This document shows, piece after piece, positions 17,040-26,077 of a stretch of 64,000 bases of DNA; the stretch's first letter is position 1; each line of letters starts with the position of its first letter. The stretch spans positions 2,914,001 to 2,978,000 of the forward strand of contig NZ_CP134499.1 of the NCBI RefSeq assembly GCF_031764535.1, written 5' to 3'. Origin of the DNA: Pseudomonas sp. SG20056 (GTDB lineage Bacteria > Pseudomonadota > Gammaproteobacteria > Pseudomonadales > Pseudomonadaceae). A program made the position numbers and the translations under genes. The notes beneath the pieces are model-generated. The model made no database searches and was not told the DNA's origin. It saw nothing but the letters and a program-made list of their open reading frames with translations.

Positions 17040-17290
17040 GGCAAAATCGGCCACCGCCCCCAAGAATCTTTTTAGGATCTTGCGAGCTAGAGTCCTGCAA
17101 GGCGCTACGTAGTTACAGCCTTCGGCTGGTCAAAGCAGGCGAGGAAGCGGACTGGGCTCGCAAACGAGTGTACTGTTGTACATGAGCATTACTCGTTTCA
17201 CTCGCCCTTCGGGCCGCGCTAAAGCGCGTTAGCCACAAGTGGCTTTCCGAGCCTATTTTTAACGCAGCAGGGCCGACGCGCAGCTGATCG
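17040..17290. repeat. Hairpin-rich non-coding block (repeat-like intergenic element)
   Basis: The 347-base gap between DUF2804 and the diguanylate cyclase has no credible gene but at least six perfect short inverted repeats. They are AGCCTTCGGCT (17117-17127), ACGAGT...ACTCGT (17164-17169 with 17191-17196) enclosing TGTACTGTTGTACA (17169-17182), GCCCTTCGGGC (17204-17214), CGCGCTAAAGCGCG (17215-17228) and AGCCACAAGTGGCT (17231-17244). Such density suggests a mobile intergenic repeat or a structured RNA. I cannot see other copies in this window. Confidence 0.55.
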
Positions 17291-17301
17291 TAAATAGATT
17301 C

Positions 17302-18465
17302 TCAGGCCACGACCTGATTGCGGCCAAAAGCCTTGGCCTCGTAAAGCGCGCGATCCGCATGCTCGTAGAGCTGCGCCAACGCCCCTCCAGCGGCAGGATG
17401 GATGCAGGAAATACCAATCGACATGGTTAGCATGCTCGCCGTATCCGAGCCAGCATGTTCGATATTCAGGGTCTGCAGGGTCTGGCGCAGCGCTTCGCCG
17501 TGATGCCGTGCTTCGGCTTCGCCGATGTCATAAAGCAACACAGCAAACTCTTCACCGCCCAAGCGCACGGCCATATCCAGCGGGCGCCGGGCAGCGTCCT
17601 GCAGCAGGCTACCAATGCGCTGCAACACGTTATCGCCGGCCTGATGGCCGTAGTGGTCGTTATAGGCTTTGAAGTGATCAACATCACAGAGCAGCAGCGC
17701 CAGGCTGCGATGCTCACGCTGCGCCTGACGCCACAGGCGCTCGAATTGGCGATTGAAGCTGCGACGGTTGTGCAGACCGGTCAGGCTGTCGTGATCGGCC
17801 AATACACGCATCAGCCGGCTGATCAGAAAATGCTCGCGCGATTTGAACTCAAGCAGGTAACAACCCACCGCGCCCATCAGATTGCCGAACAGCAGAAACA
17901 GGGTGTTATTGATCAGCCGAGGCACCGGCAAGCCAGCCACCACCAGCTCGACGCAGACGTAAACCAGCAGCACCAGCAAGGAACAGCACAACGCTTCGAT
18001 CAGCCGTAGCCCCGCCAGAAAATAAGCCGCCATACAGACCAGCAATAACCCCTCATAGGGGTAGCTGGGATCAACCCGATGGGCAATGCCGACTACAAAG
18101 GACGCCGACGCGCCGAGGGCCAACAGGCAGACCAGACTCAGCGGTTGTAATAGGTAGGTGTGTTTGCGCTGAATCAGCAGCACGCCGAATAGACACAGCA
18201 ACAATAAAACAGCGAGACGGATGGCCAGCATCCACCACACCTCGGGCGCCTTGATCAGGACGAAATCGAACGCGGCAAAGGCCAGCCACACCAGAATGCC
18301 CACGACCAGAGCAATACGTTTGAGCTCGAAGGTGTCGTCACGTACATAGTTGCGGTACTCCTGCTCCAGCGGCCGAGAGAAGCGCAACAGACGAAAACCC
18401 AAGGCGAGCTGATCCGCGTAGGGGCTGGGGCGAACATCGTCTAGCCAGGCATGGGAAAGCGACAC
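17302..18465 (-). CDS. hsbD: Diguanylate cyclase, HsbD-like (6 TM + GGDEF)
   Basis: 387 residues from GTG 18465, with AGAGG at good spacing. Residues ~50-205 form about six membrane helices without a known sensor fold, and a GGDEF domain fills ~215-385. The active site is RLGGEEFAVLLYD, and the inhibitory I-site RPLD lies exactly five residues before GGEEF, so it should make c-di-GMP and be product-inhibited. The position next to recQ, the size and the DUF2804/MarR/FimV-type neighbours match P. aeruginosa hsbD. There HsbD acts with HptB-HsbR-HsbA on biofilm and motility, but those partner genes are not adjacent here. Confidence 0.8.
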   Translation of the reverse strand: MSLSHAWLDDVRPSPYADQLALGFRLLRFSRPLEQEYRNYVRDDTFELKRIALVVGILVWLAFAAFDFVLIKAPEVWWMLAIRLAVLLLLCLFGVLLIQRKHTYLLQPLSLVCLLALGASASFVVGIAHRVDPSYPYEGLLLVCMAAYFLAGLRLIEALCCSLLVLLVYVCVELVVAGLPVPRLINNTLFLLFGNLMGAVGCYLLEFKSREHFLISRLMRVLADHDSLTGLHNRRSFNRQFERLWRQAQREHRSLALLLCDVDHFKAYNDHYGHQAGDNVLQRIGSLLQDAARRPLDMAVRLGGEEFAVLLYDIGEAEARHHGEALRQTLQTLNIEHAGSDTASMLTMSIGISCIHPAAGGALAQLYEHADRALYEAKAFGRNQVVA

Positions 18466-18552
18466 CGGAACCTCTGCAGCTGGATGGCTGAAAACACCTT
18501 AGTCGCTCGTATCCGGTGTCACAAGATGAACCGGCAGCCAGAGCGAATTCAC

Positions 18553-20679
18553 TCAGGCCTCGAATTCCGCCTGCAAGGCCGCTCGCACGCAGTGCAGGAT
18601 GCCCAGCTCAACACGCCCGGCAAACTGCTCGCTGATCGCCGCCACCGGCGGCAGCTCACCTTCGCCATCTAGGAAGGCATCCTGAATCTCACCCAGCAAT
18701 GCATCGGGCACATCCAGCGCCTGCTCCAGGGACAACTGCTGACGACCAATGGCTTCGGCCAGCAGGCCGTAGACATTCTTTTCACTGCAACTGAGCTGGC
18801 TGGCGATCTGTGCGGGGGTCATACCGGCACGGGCCAGGCTGACCAGTTCATGGCGTAAATCGACCACTGCACGCGGCGCTTCATCATCCGCACCGAGCAC
18901 GCCCAGGAAGGCCTCGCCATAACGCTCCAGCTTGCGCGCACCAACGCCACTGACCCGCGCCATCTCGGCCAGGGTGCTGGGCTTGCTGCGTAGCATTTCT
19001 AACAAGGTGGCATCCGGGAAGATCACATACGGCGGCACGCCATGTTCTTCTGCCAGCCTGCGGCGCAAGGCGCGCAGCGCTTCCCACTGGCCACGCTCTT
19101 CGCCACGCACCAGCTGGCTGGCGGCACTGCTGGAGGCCTTGGCGCTCTGTTGCGGTTTCAGATCGCGGCGAAGCTGCAGACTGACCTCGCCCTTGAGCAA
19201 AGGCCGGCAACTGTCAGAAAGGCGCAACCCACCAAAGCCTTCGAGATCGACATCAGCCAGCCCCCGCGCCACCAGTTGGCGGAACAGCGAACGCCATTCG
19301 CCCTCGGCCAGTGCCTTGCCGATACCGAACACCGCCAGATGCTGATGCCCTACACCGCGAATCTTCTCGTTGTCACGGCCGAGCAGCACGTCAACCAGAT
19401 GGCCCACGCCATAACGCTGGCCAGTGCGGTAAATCGCCGACAGTGCCTGGCGCGCCGGCTCGGTGGCATCCCAGGTCTGCACACCATCTGTGCAGTTGTC
19501 GCAATGGCCGCAGGGCTGCGGCATGTCTTCGTCGAAGTAGGCCAGCAACGCCTGGCGTCGGCAGCGGGTTTCCTCGCACAGGGCGAGCATGGCATCGAGC
19601 TTGTGCTGCTCGACGCGCTTGTGCCGCTCATCACCCTCGGAGTTGTTAAGCATCTGCTTGAGGAAAATCACGTCCTGCAGGCCGTAAGCCATCCAGGCAT
19701 CTGCGGGCAGGCCATCACGGCCAGCGCGACCGGTTTCCTGATAATAGGCTTCTAGGGATTTCGGCAGATCGAGGTGAGCAACAAAGCGCACGTTGGGTTT
19801 GTCGATACCCATACCGAAGGCGATGGTCGCCACCATGATCAGCCCTTCCTCGTTGAGAAAGCGCTTCTGGTGATAAGCACGCAGCTCGTTGGCCAAACCA
19901 GCGTGATACGGCAAGGCGGGAAAGCCTTGCTCGGACAGGAAAGCCGCCACCTCCTCGACCTTTTTGCGCGACAGACAGTAGACGATGCCGGCATCGCCCT
20001 TGCGCGCCGCAAGGAAATTCAGCAACTGCTTGCGCGGCTGCTCCTTGGGCACGATGCGGTAGAAGATGTTCGGCCGATCAAAGCTCGACAGGAAACGTTC
20101 GGCATTCTGCAGATGCAGGCGCTGGACGATTTCCTCACGGGTGCGCATGTCTGCCGTGGCAGTCAGGGCGATGCGCGGCACATTGGGGAACAACTCGGCC
20201 AACTGCCCCAGCTGCAGATACTCAGGGCGGAAATCATGCCCCCACTGCGACACGCAATGCGCCTCGTCGATGGCGAACAGGGCAATTTCTAAGTTTTGCA
20301 GAAAGCTCAGCATGCGCGGCTGCACCAGCCGCTCGGGGGCCAGGTAGAGCATCTTGATTTCGCCACGCCTGATTCGCTCGGCGATCTCGCGTTGCTCATC
20401 GGCGCTCAAGGTGGAGTTCAGCGCCACCGCCGCCACACCCAGCTCATCGAGGGTGGCGACCTGATCGTCCATCAGCGCGATCAGCGGCGACACCACCACG
20501 GCCAAGCCATCACGCAGCAGGGCCGGCACCTGGAAGCACAGCGACTTGCCACCACCCGTAGGCATCAATACCAGGGCATCACCGCCACTGGCCACGCGCT
20601 CGATAATTGCACCCTGACGACCACGAAAGCTGTCGTAGCCGAATACGTCTTTGAGGATGCGCTGCGCGTGCTCGAGCAT
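18553..20679 (-). CDS. recQ: ATP-dependent DNA helicase RecQ
   Basis: 708 residues from ATG 20679 (GGAGA upstream). Helicase motifs: [12 protein letters not shown] (Q motif), [16 protein letters not shown] (Walker A), [19 protein letters not shown] (DEAH plus aromatic-rich loop), and [10 protein letters not shown] (motif VI). A zinc site (CRRQ, CGHCDNC) and RQC domain follow, then HRDC (~525-600). After HRDC there is an extra helix-turn-helix-like tail ([21 protein letters not shown]). RecQ unwinds recombination intermediates in the cytosol, 3' to 5'. It is divergent from the UPF0149 gene. Confidence 0.95.
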   Translation of the reverse strand: MLEHAQRILKDVFGYDSFRGRQGAIIERVASGGDALVLMPTGGGKSLCFQVPALLRDGLAVVVSPLIALMDDQVATLDELGVAAVALNSTLSADEQREIAERIRRGEIKMLYLAPERLVQPRMLSFLQNLEIALFAIDEAHCVSQWGHDFRPEYLQLGQLAELFPNVPRIALTATADMRTREEIVQRLHLQNAERFLSSFDRPNIFYRIVPKEQPRKQLLNFLAARKGDAGIVYCLSRKKVEEVAAFLSEQGFPALPYHAGLANELRAYHQKRFLNEEGLIMVATIAFGMGIDKPNVRFVAHLDLPKSLEAYYQETGRAGRDGLPADAWMAYGLQDVIFLKQMLNNSEGDERHKRVEQHKLDAMLALCEETRCRRQALLAYFDEDMPQPCGHCDNCTDGVQTWDATEPARQALSAIYRTGQRYGVGHLVDVLLGRDNEKIRGVGHQHLAVFGIGKALAEGEWRSLFRQLVARGLADVDLEGFGGLRLSDSCRPLLKGEVSLQLRRDLKPQQSAKASSSAASQLVRGEERGQWEALRALRRRLAEEHGVPPYVIFPDATLLEMLRSKPSTLAEMARVSGVGARKLERYGEAFLGVLGADDEAPRAVVDLRHELVSLARAGMTPAQIASQLSCSEKNVYGLLAEAIGRQQLSLEQALDVPDALLGEIQDAFLDGEGELPPVAAISEQFAGRVELGILHCVRAALQAEFEA

Positions 20680-20806
20680 GAAAGGTCTCCGAAACAAGCC
20701 GCGTATTATACGCAAGTGCCGCTTGGGCACGCGTAGGCATGCTGGAGTTTGATCCGAATTTCACCCGCCATGGCCTGCGGCTATGGCCGCTGTGGCTGCG
20801 GTCGAC

Positions 20807-20812
20807 TAGAAT
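20807..20812 (+). promoter_or_regulatory. Putative -10 (TAGAAT) before the UPF0149 gene
   Basis: TAGAAT, 34 bases before the ATG at 20847, within the short inverted repeat GTCGACTAGAATCGAC. A TAGAAT also occurs at 1181-1186 before the first trkH. A -35 is not clear. Confidence 0.3.
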
Positions 20813-20846
20813 CGACCCTCGTTTACTCCTTCAAGGTAGCCCCCCG

Positions 20847-21434
20847 ATGTCCTTCGCCGAGCAACTCTCCCGCCTGCAAGCCTTCCTCGATGCCGATGAG
20901 CTGCATGAAGAGGCACTGGACTACATCGCCGCCCACGGCTACCTGACCGCTCTATCAATCTGCCCGCAGCCGGTTCCGGAGCGTGAGTGGATTGACGCGC
21001 TGTTCTCCGAGCCGCCGCACTATCGCAGTGATGCCGAGCGTGAAGAGATCGAAGCGACCCTGATCCAGCTGCAAAGTCATATCGCCCGCCAATTGGCCAG
21101 CGATGATGATCCGGAAGTGCCGTGCGAGCTCGACCTGGGCGAAGAACCAGACGATTCTGACCTGCGCGGCTGGTGCATCGGCTTTATGGAAGGGGTGTTC
21201 CTGCGTGAAGCCGTGTGGTTCGACGATGCTGAAGATGAAGTCAGCGAACTGCTGCTGCCGATCATGGTCGGTTCCGGCCTGTTCGATGAACAGCCTGAGT
21301 TTGCTGAAATCGCCCGTGACCGCGACCTGGTTGACAGCATGGTCGAGCAGATCCCTGAGCTGCTGACCGCACTGTTCCTGCTGTGCAATGCGCCGGAAGA
21401 AAAGCCGGCCCTTCTGAAGCCTCGCCACCACTAA
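20847..21434 (+). CDS. YecA/UPF0149 family protein
   Basis: 195 residues, very acidic. ATG 20847 with AAGG upstream is chosen over an ORF extension to 20739 that would run through the promoter region. LDADELHEEALDYIAAHGYLTAL and RGWCIGFMEGVFL are typical of the YecA/YgfB (UPF0149) all-helical family, whose role is unsettled. It lacks the C-terminal SEC-C zinc motif seen in some members. The DUF454 gene follows nine bases later. Confidence 0.8.
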   Translation: MSFAEQLSRLQAFLDADELHEEALDYIAAHGYLTALSICPQPVPEREWIDALFSEPPHYRSDAEREEIEATLIQLQSHIARQLASDDDPEVPCELDLGEEPDDSDLRGWCIGFMEGVFLREAVWFDDAEDEVSELLLPIMVGSGLFDEQPEFAEIARDRDLVDSMVEQIPELLTALFLLCNAPEEKPALLKPRHH

Positions 21435-21443
21435 GCACGCGCC

Positions 21444-21842
21444 ATGGCGCGTGAGATTCAGGAGCAGCGCAACCCTGCCCTGCGCTATGTTCTGCTGGCC
21501 ATCGGCTGGCTGAGCGTGGCGCTGGGAGTGGTTGGTATTTTCCTCCCAGTCCTGCCTACCACGCCTTTTCTGCTGCTGGCGGCCGCCTGCTTCATGCGCA
21601 GCTCGAAGCGCTTCTACCTGTGGCTGGTCAATCACCGCCAGCTTGGCCCGTGGATCGTCGATTACCTCGAAGGCCAGGGCATTCCGCTCAAGGGCAAGGT
21701 CTACGCCATCAGCCTGATGTGGCTGAGCATCGGCCTGTCGTGCTACCTGGTGCCACTGTTCTGGGCCAGGGCTTTTATGCTGACCAGCGCGGTACTGGTC
21801 AGCCTGTATATCCTCAGCCAGAAAACTCGACATAAAGCCTAA
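21444..21842 (+). CDS. DUF454 (YbaN-like) inner membrane protein
   Basis: 132 residues with three or four hydrophobic helices. GVVGIFLPVLPTTPFLLLAA and MRSSKRFYLWLVNH are the conserved family parts, LYILSQKT is near the end. Function is unknown. It is spaced nine bases after the YecA/UPF0149 gene and so probably co-transcribed with it. Confidence 0.85.
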   Translation: MAREIQEQRNPALRYVLLAIGWLSVALGVVGIFLPVLPTTPFLLLAAACFMRSSKRFYLWLVNHRQLGPWIVDYLEGQGIPLKGKVYAISLMWLSIGLSCYLVPLFWARAFMLTSAVLVSLYILSQKTRHKA

Positions 21843-21897
21843 GCACCGCGCCAGCCGACATTCGGTATATTCAGCGCGGCAAAAATCAGCAGCAACA

Positions 21898-21905
21898 CCT
21901 AGACT
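21898..21905 (+). promoter_or_regulatory. Putative -10 region before lapG (CCTAGACT)
   Basis: Fourth copy of CCTAGACT, 28 bases before the lapG ATG, in the 91-base gap after the DUF454 gene. No good -35. Confidence 0.35.
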
Positions 21906-21933
21906 TTCCCAATCTTCGGTCGAGGCGCGGTAC

Positions 21934-22626
21934 ATGCCACCCCGTCAGCTCACTCATGGATGGTTCAAGCGCCTCAACCGAGCGTTGCTGGGCGGCTGCA
22001 TCCTGCTGATCGGTCTGGCCAGCGCCCTGGCCAACTGGGACTTCGGCGTGATCCTGAAAAATGCCGAAAGCCGCTACGGCAACCTTGGCGCCGCCAAGCA
22101 GCGCATCCAGGCCTGGGAAGCACAAATCAAGGCCAGTGGCAGCAGTAGCGAAAGAGACAAACTCACCGAGGTTAATCGCTTCTTCAACCGGCAGATCCGC
22201 TTCACCGATGATATCCGCCTGTGGAAACAGAACGATTACTGGGCCACGCCCATCGAGATGCTGGTCAAGGGCTCAGGCGACTGTGAAGACTATTCCATCG
22301 CCAAATACTTCACCCTGCGCCGCCTCGGCATTCCCAGCGACAAGCTGCGCATCACTTACGTCAAGGCGCTCAATTACAACCAGGCGCACATGGTGCTGAC
22401 CTATTACGCCAGCCCCGGTGCCGAGCCATTGGTGCTGGACAACCTGATCAATGAAATCAAACCCGCCTCGCAGCGCAAAGACCTGCTGCCGGTCTATGCA
22501 TTCAACGCCGAAGGGCTCTATCTCGCAGGCTCCAATAGCAAAAAGAGCGACTCCAAGAAGCTCTCGCGCTGGCAGGACATCTTGAAAAAAATGCGCACGG
22601 AGGGCTTCGCCATCGGCGAAGGCTAG
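21934..22626 (+). CDS. lapG: LapG-type periplasmic cysteine protease
   Basis: 230 residues of the bacterial transglutaminase-like cysteine proteinase family (DUF920). An N-terminal hydrophobic segment (LLGGCILLIGLASALA) serves for export. The catalytic triad is C117 (GSGDCEDYS), H152 (NQAHMVL) and D169 (VLDNL). LapG cleaves the N-terminus of LapA-type giant adhesins at a di-alanine site and so releases biofilm cells; LapD holds it inactive when c-di-GMP is high. lapD follows nine bases downstream. No LapA-type adhesin gene or its secretion system is in this window. Confidence 0.9.
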   Translation: MPPRQLTHGWFKRLNRALLGGCILLIGLASALANWDFGVILKNAESRYGNLGAAKQRIQAWEAQIKASGSSSERDKLTEVNRFFNRQIRFTDDIRLWKQNDYWATPIEMLVKGSGDCEDYSIAKYFTLRRLGIPSDKLRITYVKALNYNQAHMVLTYYASPGAEPLVLDNLINEIKPASQRKDLLPVYAFNAEGLYLAGSNSKKSDSKKLSRWQDILKKMRTEGFAIGEG

Positions 22627-22635
22627 GAGGAACCT

Positions 22636-24585
22636 ATGTCTCTACTCAAGCAGCTATTTCTCGCCATCTGCCTGTTCCTGGTCGTGGCCTTTACTGGGAG
22701 TTTTATCGCCGGAGTGGAAAGCTCCCGCGAGCAACTGCTCAGCCAGCTGCGCTCCCACGCTCAGGACGCCGCAACCGCATTGGGCCTGTCGATGACGCCA
22801 CACGTGGATGACCCGGCAATGATCGAACTAATGGTCAGCTCGATCTTCGACAGCGGTTATTTCACCAGCATCCGTGTGGTACGCATCCCCAATAACGAAG
22901 TGATAGTCGAACGACGCAGCGACGATGCCAGTGCCGAAACCGTCCCGGTCTGGTTCAGCGATCTGGTCGACCTGCAGCCCCAGGGCGGCGATGCGCTGAT
23001 CATGCGCGGCTGGGAACAGGCCGCGCGCGTGGAGGTACTCAGCCACCCGCAATTTGCCCTGGCCAAACTCTGGGACAGCGCCATTGGCAGCCTGATCTGG
23101 CTACTGCTCTGCGGCCTGGTCAGCGCCATACTCGGCGGCTGGCTGCTGCGTACCCAACTGCGCCCGCTGGATAACATGGTGCAACAGGCCCAGGCCATCA
23201 CTCGCCGCGAATTCCTCACTCTGCCCAAGGTGCCGCGTACCCCGGAACTTAAACGCGTCGTCACCGCCATGAACCAGATGGTGGAAAAGCTGAAAACCCT
23301 GTTCGCCGAAGAAGCCGCGCGCAGCGAGAAACTGCGTGAAGAGGCCTATCAGGACAGCATCACCGGCCTGGCCAACCGTCGTTTGTTCGATATCCGCCTG
23401 GCCCATCAACTGGTGGTCAGTGAACAGAATGCCGAAGGCTATCTGTTGCTGCTGCGGGTCAACGACCTCGGCGGGCTTAACCAGCGCCTCGGCGGCCAGC
23501 AGACCGACGCCCTGATTGCCGCCATTGGCGAGCTGCTCAAACGCCTGCTCAACCAGACCAACCGCTCGGACTGGCTGGCCTCACGCAGCCGCGGCGGCGA
23601 ATTCAGCCTGCTGGCCCCCGGAATCGGCAGTGAGGAAGCCGATTTGCTCGCCGGCGAGCTGCACACTGGCCTGGAAAGCCTCCGCCAGACAGGCGCCAGC
23701 GACTGCACACCGGTGGCCCATATGGGCATTGCCGCCTTCCGGCCAGGCGAGGAACCCGGCCAGGTCATCGGCCGCGCCGATCAGGCCCTGGCGCAAGCGC
23801 AGAACGATCCGAGTCGCGACTGGGTACGTCTGGATGATTACAACGCACAAGCGACTCAGGGCTTGCATGAATGGCGCACCTGGATCGATGACGCGCTGAA
23901 CAAGCGCAAGCTGCAGTTGTATTTCCAACCCGTCACGCAGTGTGCTGACCGCAACCGGCTGCTGCACCACAAGGTGCTGGCCCGCCTGCTTGACCCGCAA
24001 GGTGAAGCGATTGCCGCCGGACGCTTCCTACCCTGGATTGAGCGCCTGGGCTGGACCGCACGCTTTGACCTGGCCATGCTCGAGCACAGCCTGGCGCACC
24101 TCAGTCAGCATGCGGCACCACTGGCCCTCAGCCTGTCGGCCGCGACTCTGCGCGATAGCGAAACCCTGAAACGCATGTTCGACATCCTCCGCCAGCACCC
24201 ACAACAGGCCAGTCTGCTGACTCTGGAGGTGGACGAACGCCATCTGCCGCCGGCCGCTGAGCTGGAAGCGCTTAGTCAGGGCGTCCGTGACACCGGCTTC
24301 AGTCTGGGTCTGCAGCACTTCGGCGGGCGGTTCAGCCTGATCGGCAACCTGACCCACCTGGGTCTCGCCTACCTGAAACTCGACGGCACCTATATCCGCG
24401 CCATCGACCAGGAAAGCGACAAGCGCATGTTTATCGAGGCGGTATTCCGCGCCACCAACAGCATCGACCTGCCATTGATTGCCGAGATGGTAGAGACCGA
24501 GGGCGAGCTGGCAGTGCTCAAGGAGCTGGGGTTGTACGGCGCCATGGGCCGCCTACTGGGCGCGCCGGAACCGTGGAAAGACTGA
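22636..24585 (+). CDS. lapD: LapD c-di-GMP receptor (inner membrane, degenerate GGDEF-EAL)
   Basis: 649 residues, as in P. fluorescens LapD, with a strong TAGGAGG site. Layout: TM1 (~6-24), LapD/MoxY periplasmic domain (~25-150), TM2 (~153-172), HAMP (~173-225), GGDEF (~240-390) and EAL (~410-645). The GGDEF active site reads RGGEF and the EAL signature reads KVL (HHKVLARLL), so both enzymatic activities should be lost and the EAL domain serves to bind c-di-GMP. Binding makes the periplasmic domain capture LapG. It is in an operon with lapG. Confidence 0.92.
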   Translation: MSLLKQLFLAICLFLVVAFTGSFIAGVESSREQLLSQLRSHAQDAATALGLSMTPHVDDPAMIELMVSSIFDSGYFTSIRVVRIPNNEVIVERRSDDASAETVPVWFSDLVDLQPQGGDALIMRGWEQAARVEVLSHPQFALAKLWDSAIGSLIWLLLCGLVSAILGGWLLRTQLRPLDNMVQQAQAITRREFLTLPKVPRTPELKRVVTAMNQMVEKLKTLFAEEAARSEKLREEAYQDSITGLANRRLFDIRLAHQLVVSEQNAEGYLLLLRVNDLGGLNQRLGGQQTDALIAAIGELLKRLLNQTNRSDWLASRSRGGEFSLLAPGIGSEEADLLAGELHTGLESLRQTGASDCTPVAHMGIAAFRPGEEPGQVIGRADQALAQAQNDPSRDWVRLDDYNAQATQGLHEWRTWIDDALNKRKLQLYFQPVTQCADRNRLLHHKVLARLLDPQGEAIAAGRFLPWIERLGWTARFDLAMLEHSLAHLSQHAAPLALSLSAATLRDSETLKRMFDILRQHPQQASLLTLEVDERHLPPAAELEALSQGVRDTGFSLGLQHFGGRFSLIGNLTHLGLAYLKLDGTYIRAIDQESDKRMFIEAVFRATNSIDLPLIAEMVETEGELAVLKELGLYGAMGRLLGAPEPWKD

Positions 24586-24600
24586 TTAGATAACGCAAAC

Positions 24601-24626
24601 GGGGTAGTCCGATTACGGCCTACCCC
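24601..24626. terminator. Possible bidirectional terminator hairpin between lapD and fleR
   Basis: GGGGTAG (24601-24607) pairs with CTACCCC (24620-24626) across a 12-base loop, midway between two convergent stops. There is no T-run on either side, so termination is only suggested. Confidence 0.4.
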
Positions 24627-24664
24627 CGATCAAGTACAACGCTTAGAGCCCGGCAAACAACGGC

Positions 24665-26071
24665 TCAACTGGCAAACAGATAACCTTCCACATCCATGCC
24701 TGCATCACGCATCTGTGCCAGTTTGTAGCGCAAGGTTCGTGGACTGATGCCCAGGCGCTCGGCGGCTTCCTTGCGCCGGCCACGCTCGGCACGCAGGGTA
24801 TCGATGATCATCTGAAACTCATGCCGACGCAGATCATCGCCCAAGGCGCCAGCTTCAGCCGGCGAGGCGTCCTGCTGCGCAGGTGCGCTATTGACCACCA
24901 CCGACAACTGCGGTTGCGCGGACGGCGTAACGGCCGAACCAATAGGTGCCAGCAGGCAAAGATCCTGCGGCTGAATCAGACCACCCTGCTGCAAAATCAG
25001 CGCACGTTGAATCGCGTTATCCAGCTCACGCACATTACCCGGCCAGCTATGACTCATCAGGCTCATCTGCGCCTGCGGGGAAAGCCGAATCGGCGCGTGG
25101 TTCATTTTCTTCACGTACTTAGCCAGTAAGCGCTCGGCCAGCGGCACAATGTCCGCCGGGCGCTCACGCAATGGCTGCCAGGCCAGCGGAAATACCGACA
25201 AGCGATAGTAGAGATCTTCACGGAAACGCCCCGCCGCCACTTCTGCGGCCAGATCGCGGTTACTGGTGGCCAGCACGCGGATATCCAAGGTAATCGGCTT
25301 ACGCGCACCCACCCGCTCTACCTCGCGCTCTTGCAGCACGCGCAGCAGCTTGGCCTGCAGACCCAGTGGCATCTCGGAAATTTCGTCGAGCAGAATGGTG
25401 CCGCCCTCGGCCAGTTCGAACTTGCCCGGAGCACTGGCAATGGCCCCGGTAAATGCGCCCTTCTCATGGCCGAACAGCGTGGCTTCGAGCATGTTGTCCG
25501 GAATCGCCGCGCAGTTGATCGCAATGAAGGGTTTGCTGCCACGTGGCGACTGCTGATGGATAAAGCGCGCCAGCACCTCTTTACCGGTACCGGACTCTCC
25601 GGTGATCAATACCGTTGAATCGCTCTGCGCCACCCGCGTGGCCAGAGCCAGCAGTTGCACGCTGGCCGGTTCTTCGGCAACGGGACCATCCTGCTCGCTG
25701 ACAGAAACCCGGCCCAGCGCATGCCGATCAACCAGTGTCAGCAAAGCTTTCGGCTCGAATGGTTTGACCAGGTAATCTGCCGCGCCTTGGCGCATGGCAT
25801 CCACTGCCCGCTCCACCGCGCCGAAAGCCGTCATCAGCAGCACCGGCAGTTGGGGCTGACGCTGACGAATCTGCTCGAGCAACTGGTGACCATCCATGCC
25901 GGGCATATTAACGTCACTGACCACCAGGCCAAACGGCTCTTCGGCAATCGCCAGCAGCGCCGCTTCGGCGCAATCCACTGCTCGGTAATCATGCCCACCC
26001 AACGCCAGGGTATCGGCCAGTGCCTCGCGCAATGCACGGTCATCTTCGACCAATAGAATTTTGCTCGCCAT
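24665..26071 (-). CDS. fleR: Flagellar sigma-54 response regulator FleR
   Basis: 468 residues. Receiver domain at 1-120 with phospho-acceptor D53 ([10 protein letters not shown]) and K in [11 protein letters not shown]+ domain at ~135-375 with Walker A GESGTGKE, sigma-54 contact loop GAFTGA and Walker B LDEISEM. C-terminal Fis-type helix-turn-helix ([18 protein letters not shown]). FleR, phosphorylated by FleS, activates sigma-54 promoters of hook and basal-body genes. AGGAG precedes ATG 26071; fleS ends six bases upstream, so fleSR is one operon. Confidence 0.93.
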   Translation of the reverse strand: MASKILLVEDDRALREALADTLALGGHDYRAVDCAEAALLAIAEEPFGLVVSDVNMPGMDGHQLLEQIRQRQPQLPVLLMTAFGAVERAVDAMRQGAADYLVKPFEPKALLTLVDRHALGRVSVSEQDGPVAEEPASVQLLALATRVAQSDSTVLITGESGTGKEVLARFIHQQSPRGSKPFIAINCAAIPDNMLEATLFGHEKGAFTGAIASAPGKFELAEGGTILLDEISEMPLGLQAKLLRVLQEREVERVGARKPITLDIRVLATSNRDLAAEVAAGRFREDLYYRLSVFPLAWQPLRERPADIVPLAERLLAKYVKKMNHAPIRLSPQAQMSLMSHSWPGNVRELDNAIQRALILQQGGLIQPQDLCLLAPIGSAVTPSAQPQLSVVVNSAPAQQDASPAEAGALGDDLRRHEFQMIIDTLRAERGRRKEAAERLGISPRTLRYKLAQMRDAGMDVEGYLFAS

Positions 26072-26077
26072 GGATGG

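Noticed and set aside
20739..20846. 36-residue N-terminal extension of the UPF0149 protein
   Set aside because: It would cover the divergent promoter region with recQ. The downstream ATG has a ribosome site and matches the family start.
24601..24626. Strong terminator between lapD and fleR
   Set aside because: The stem is good but no T-run follows on either strand, so it is kept only as a weak call.
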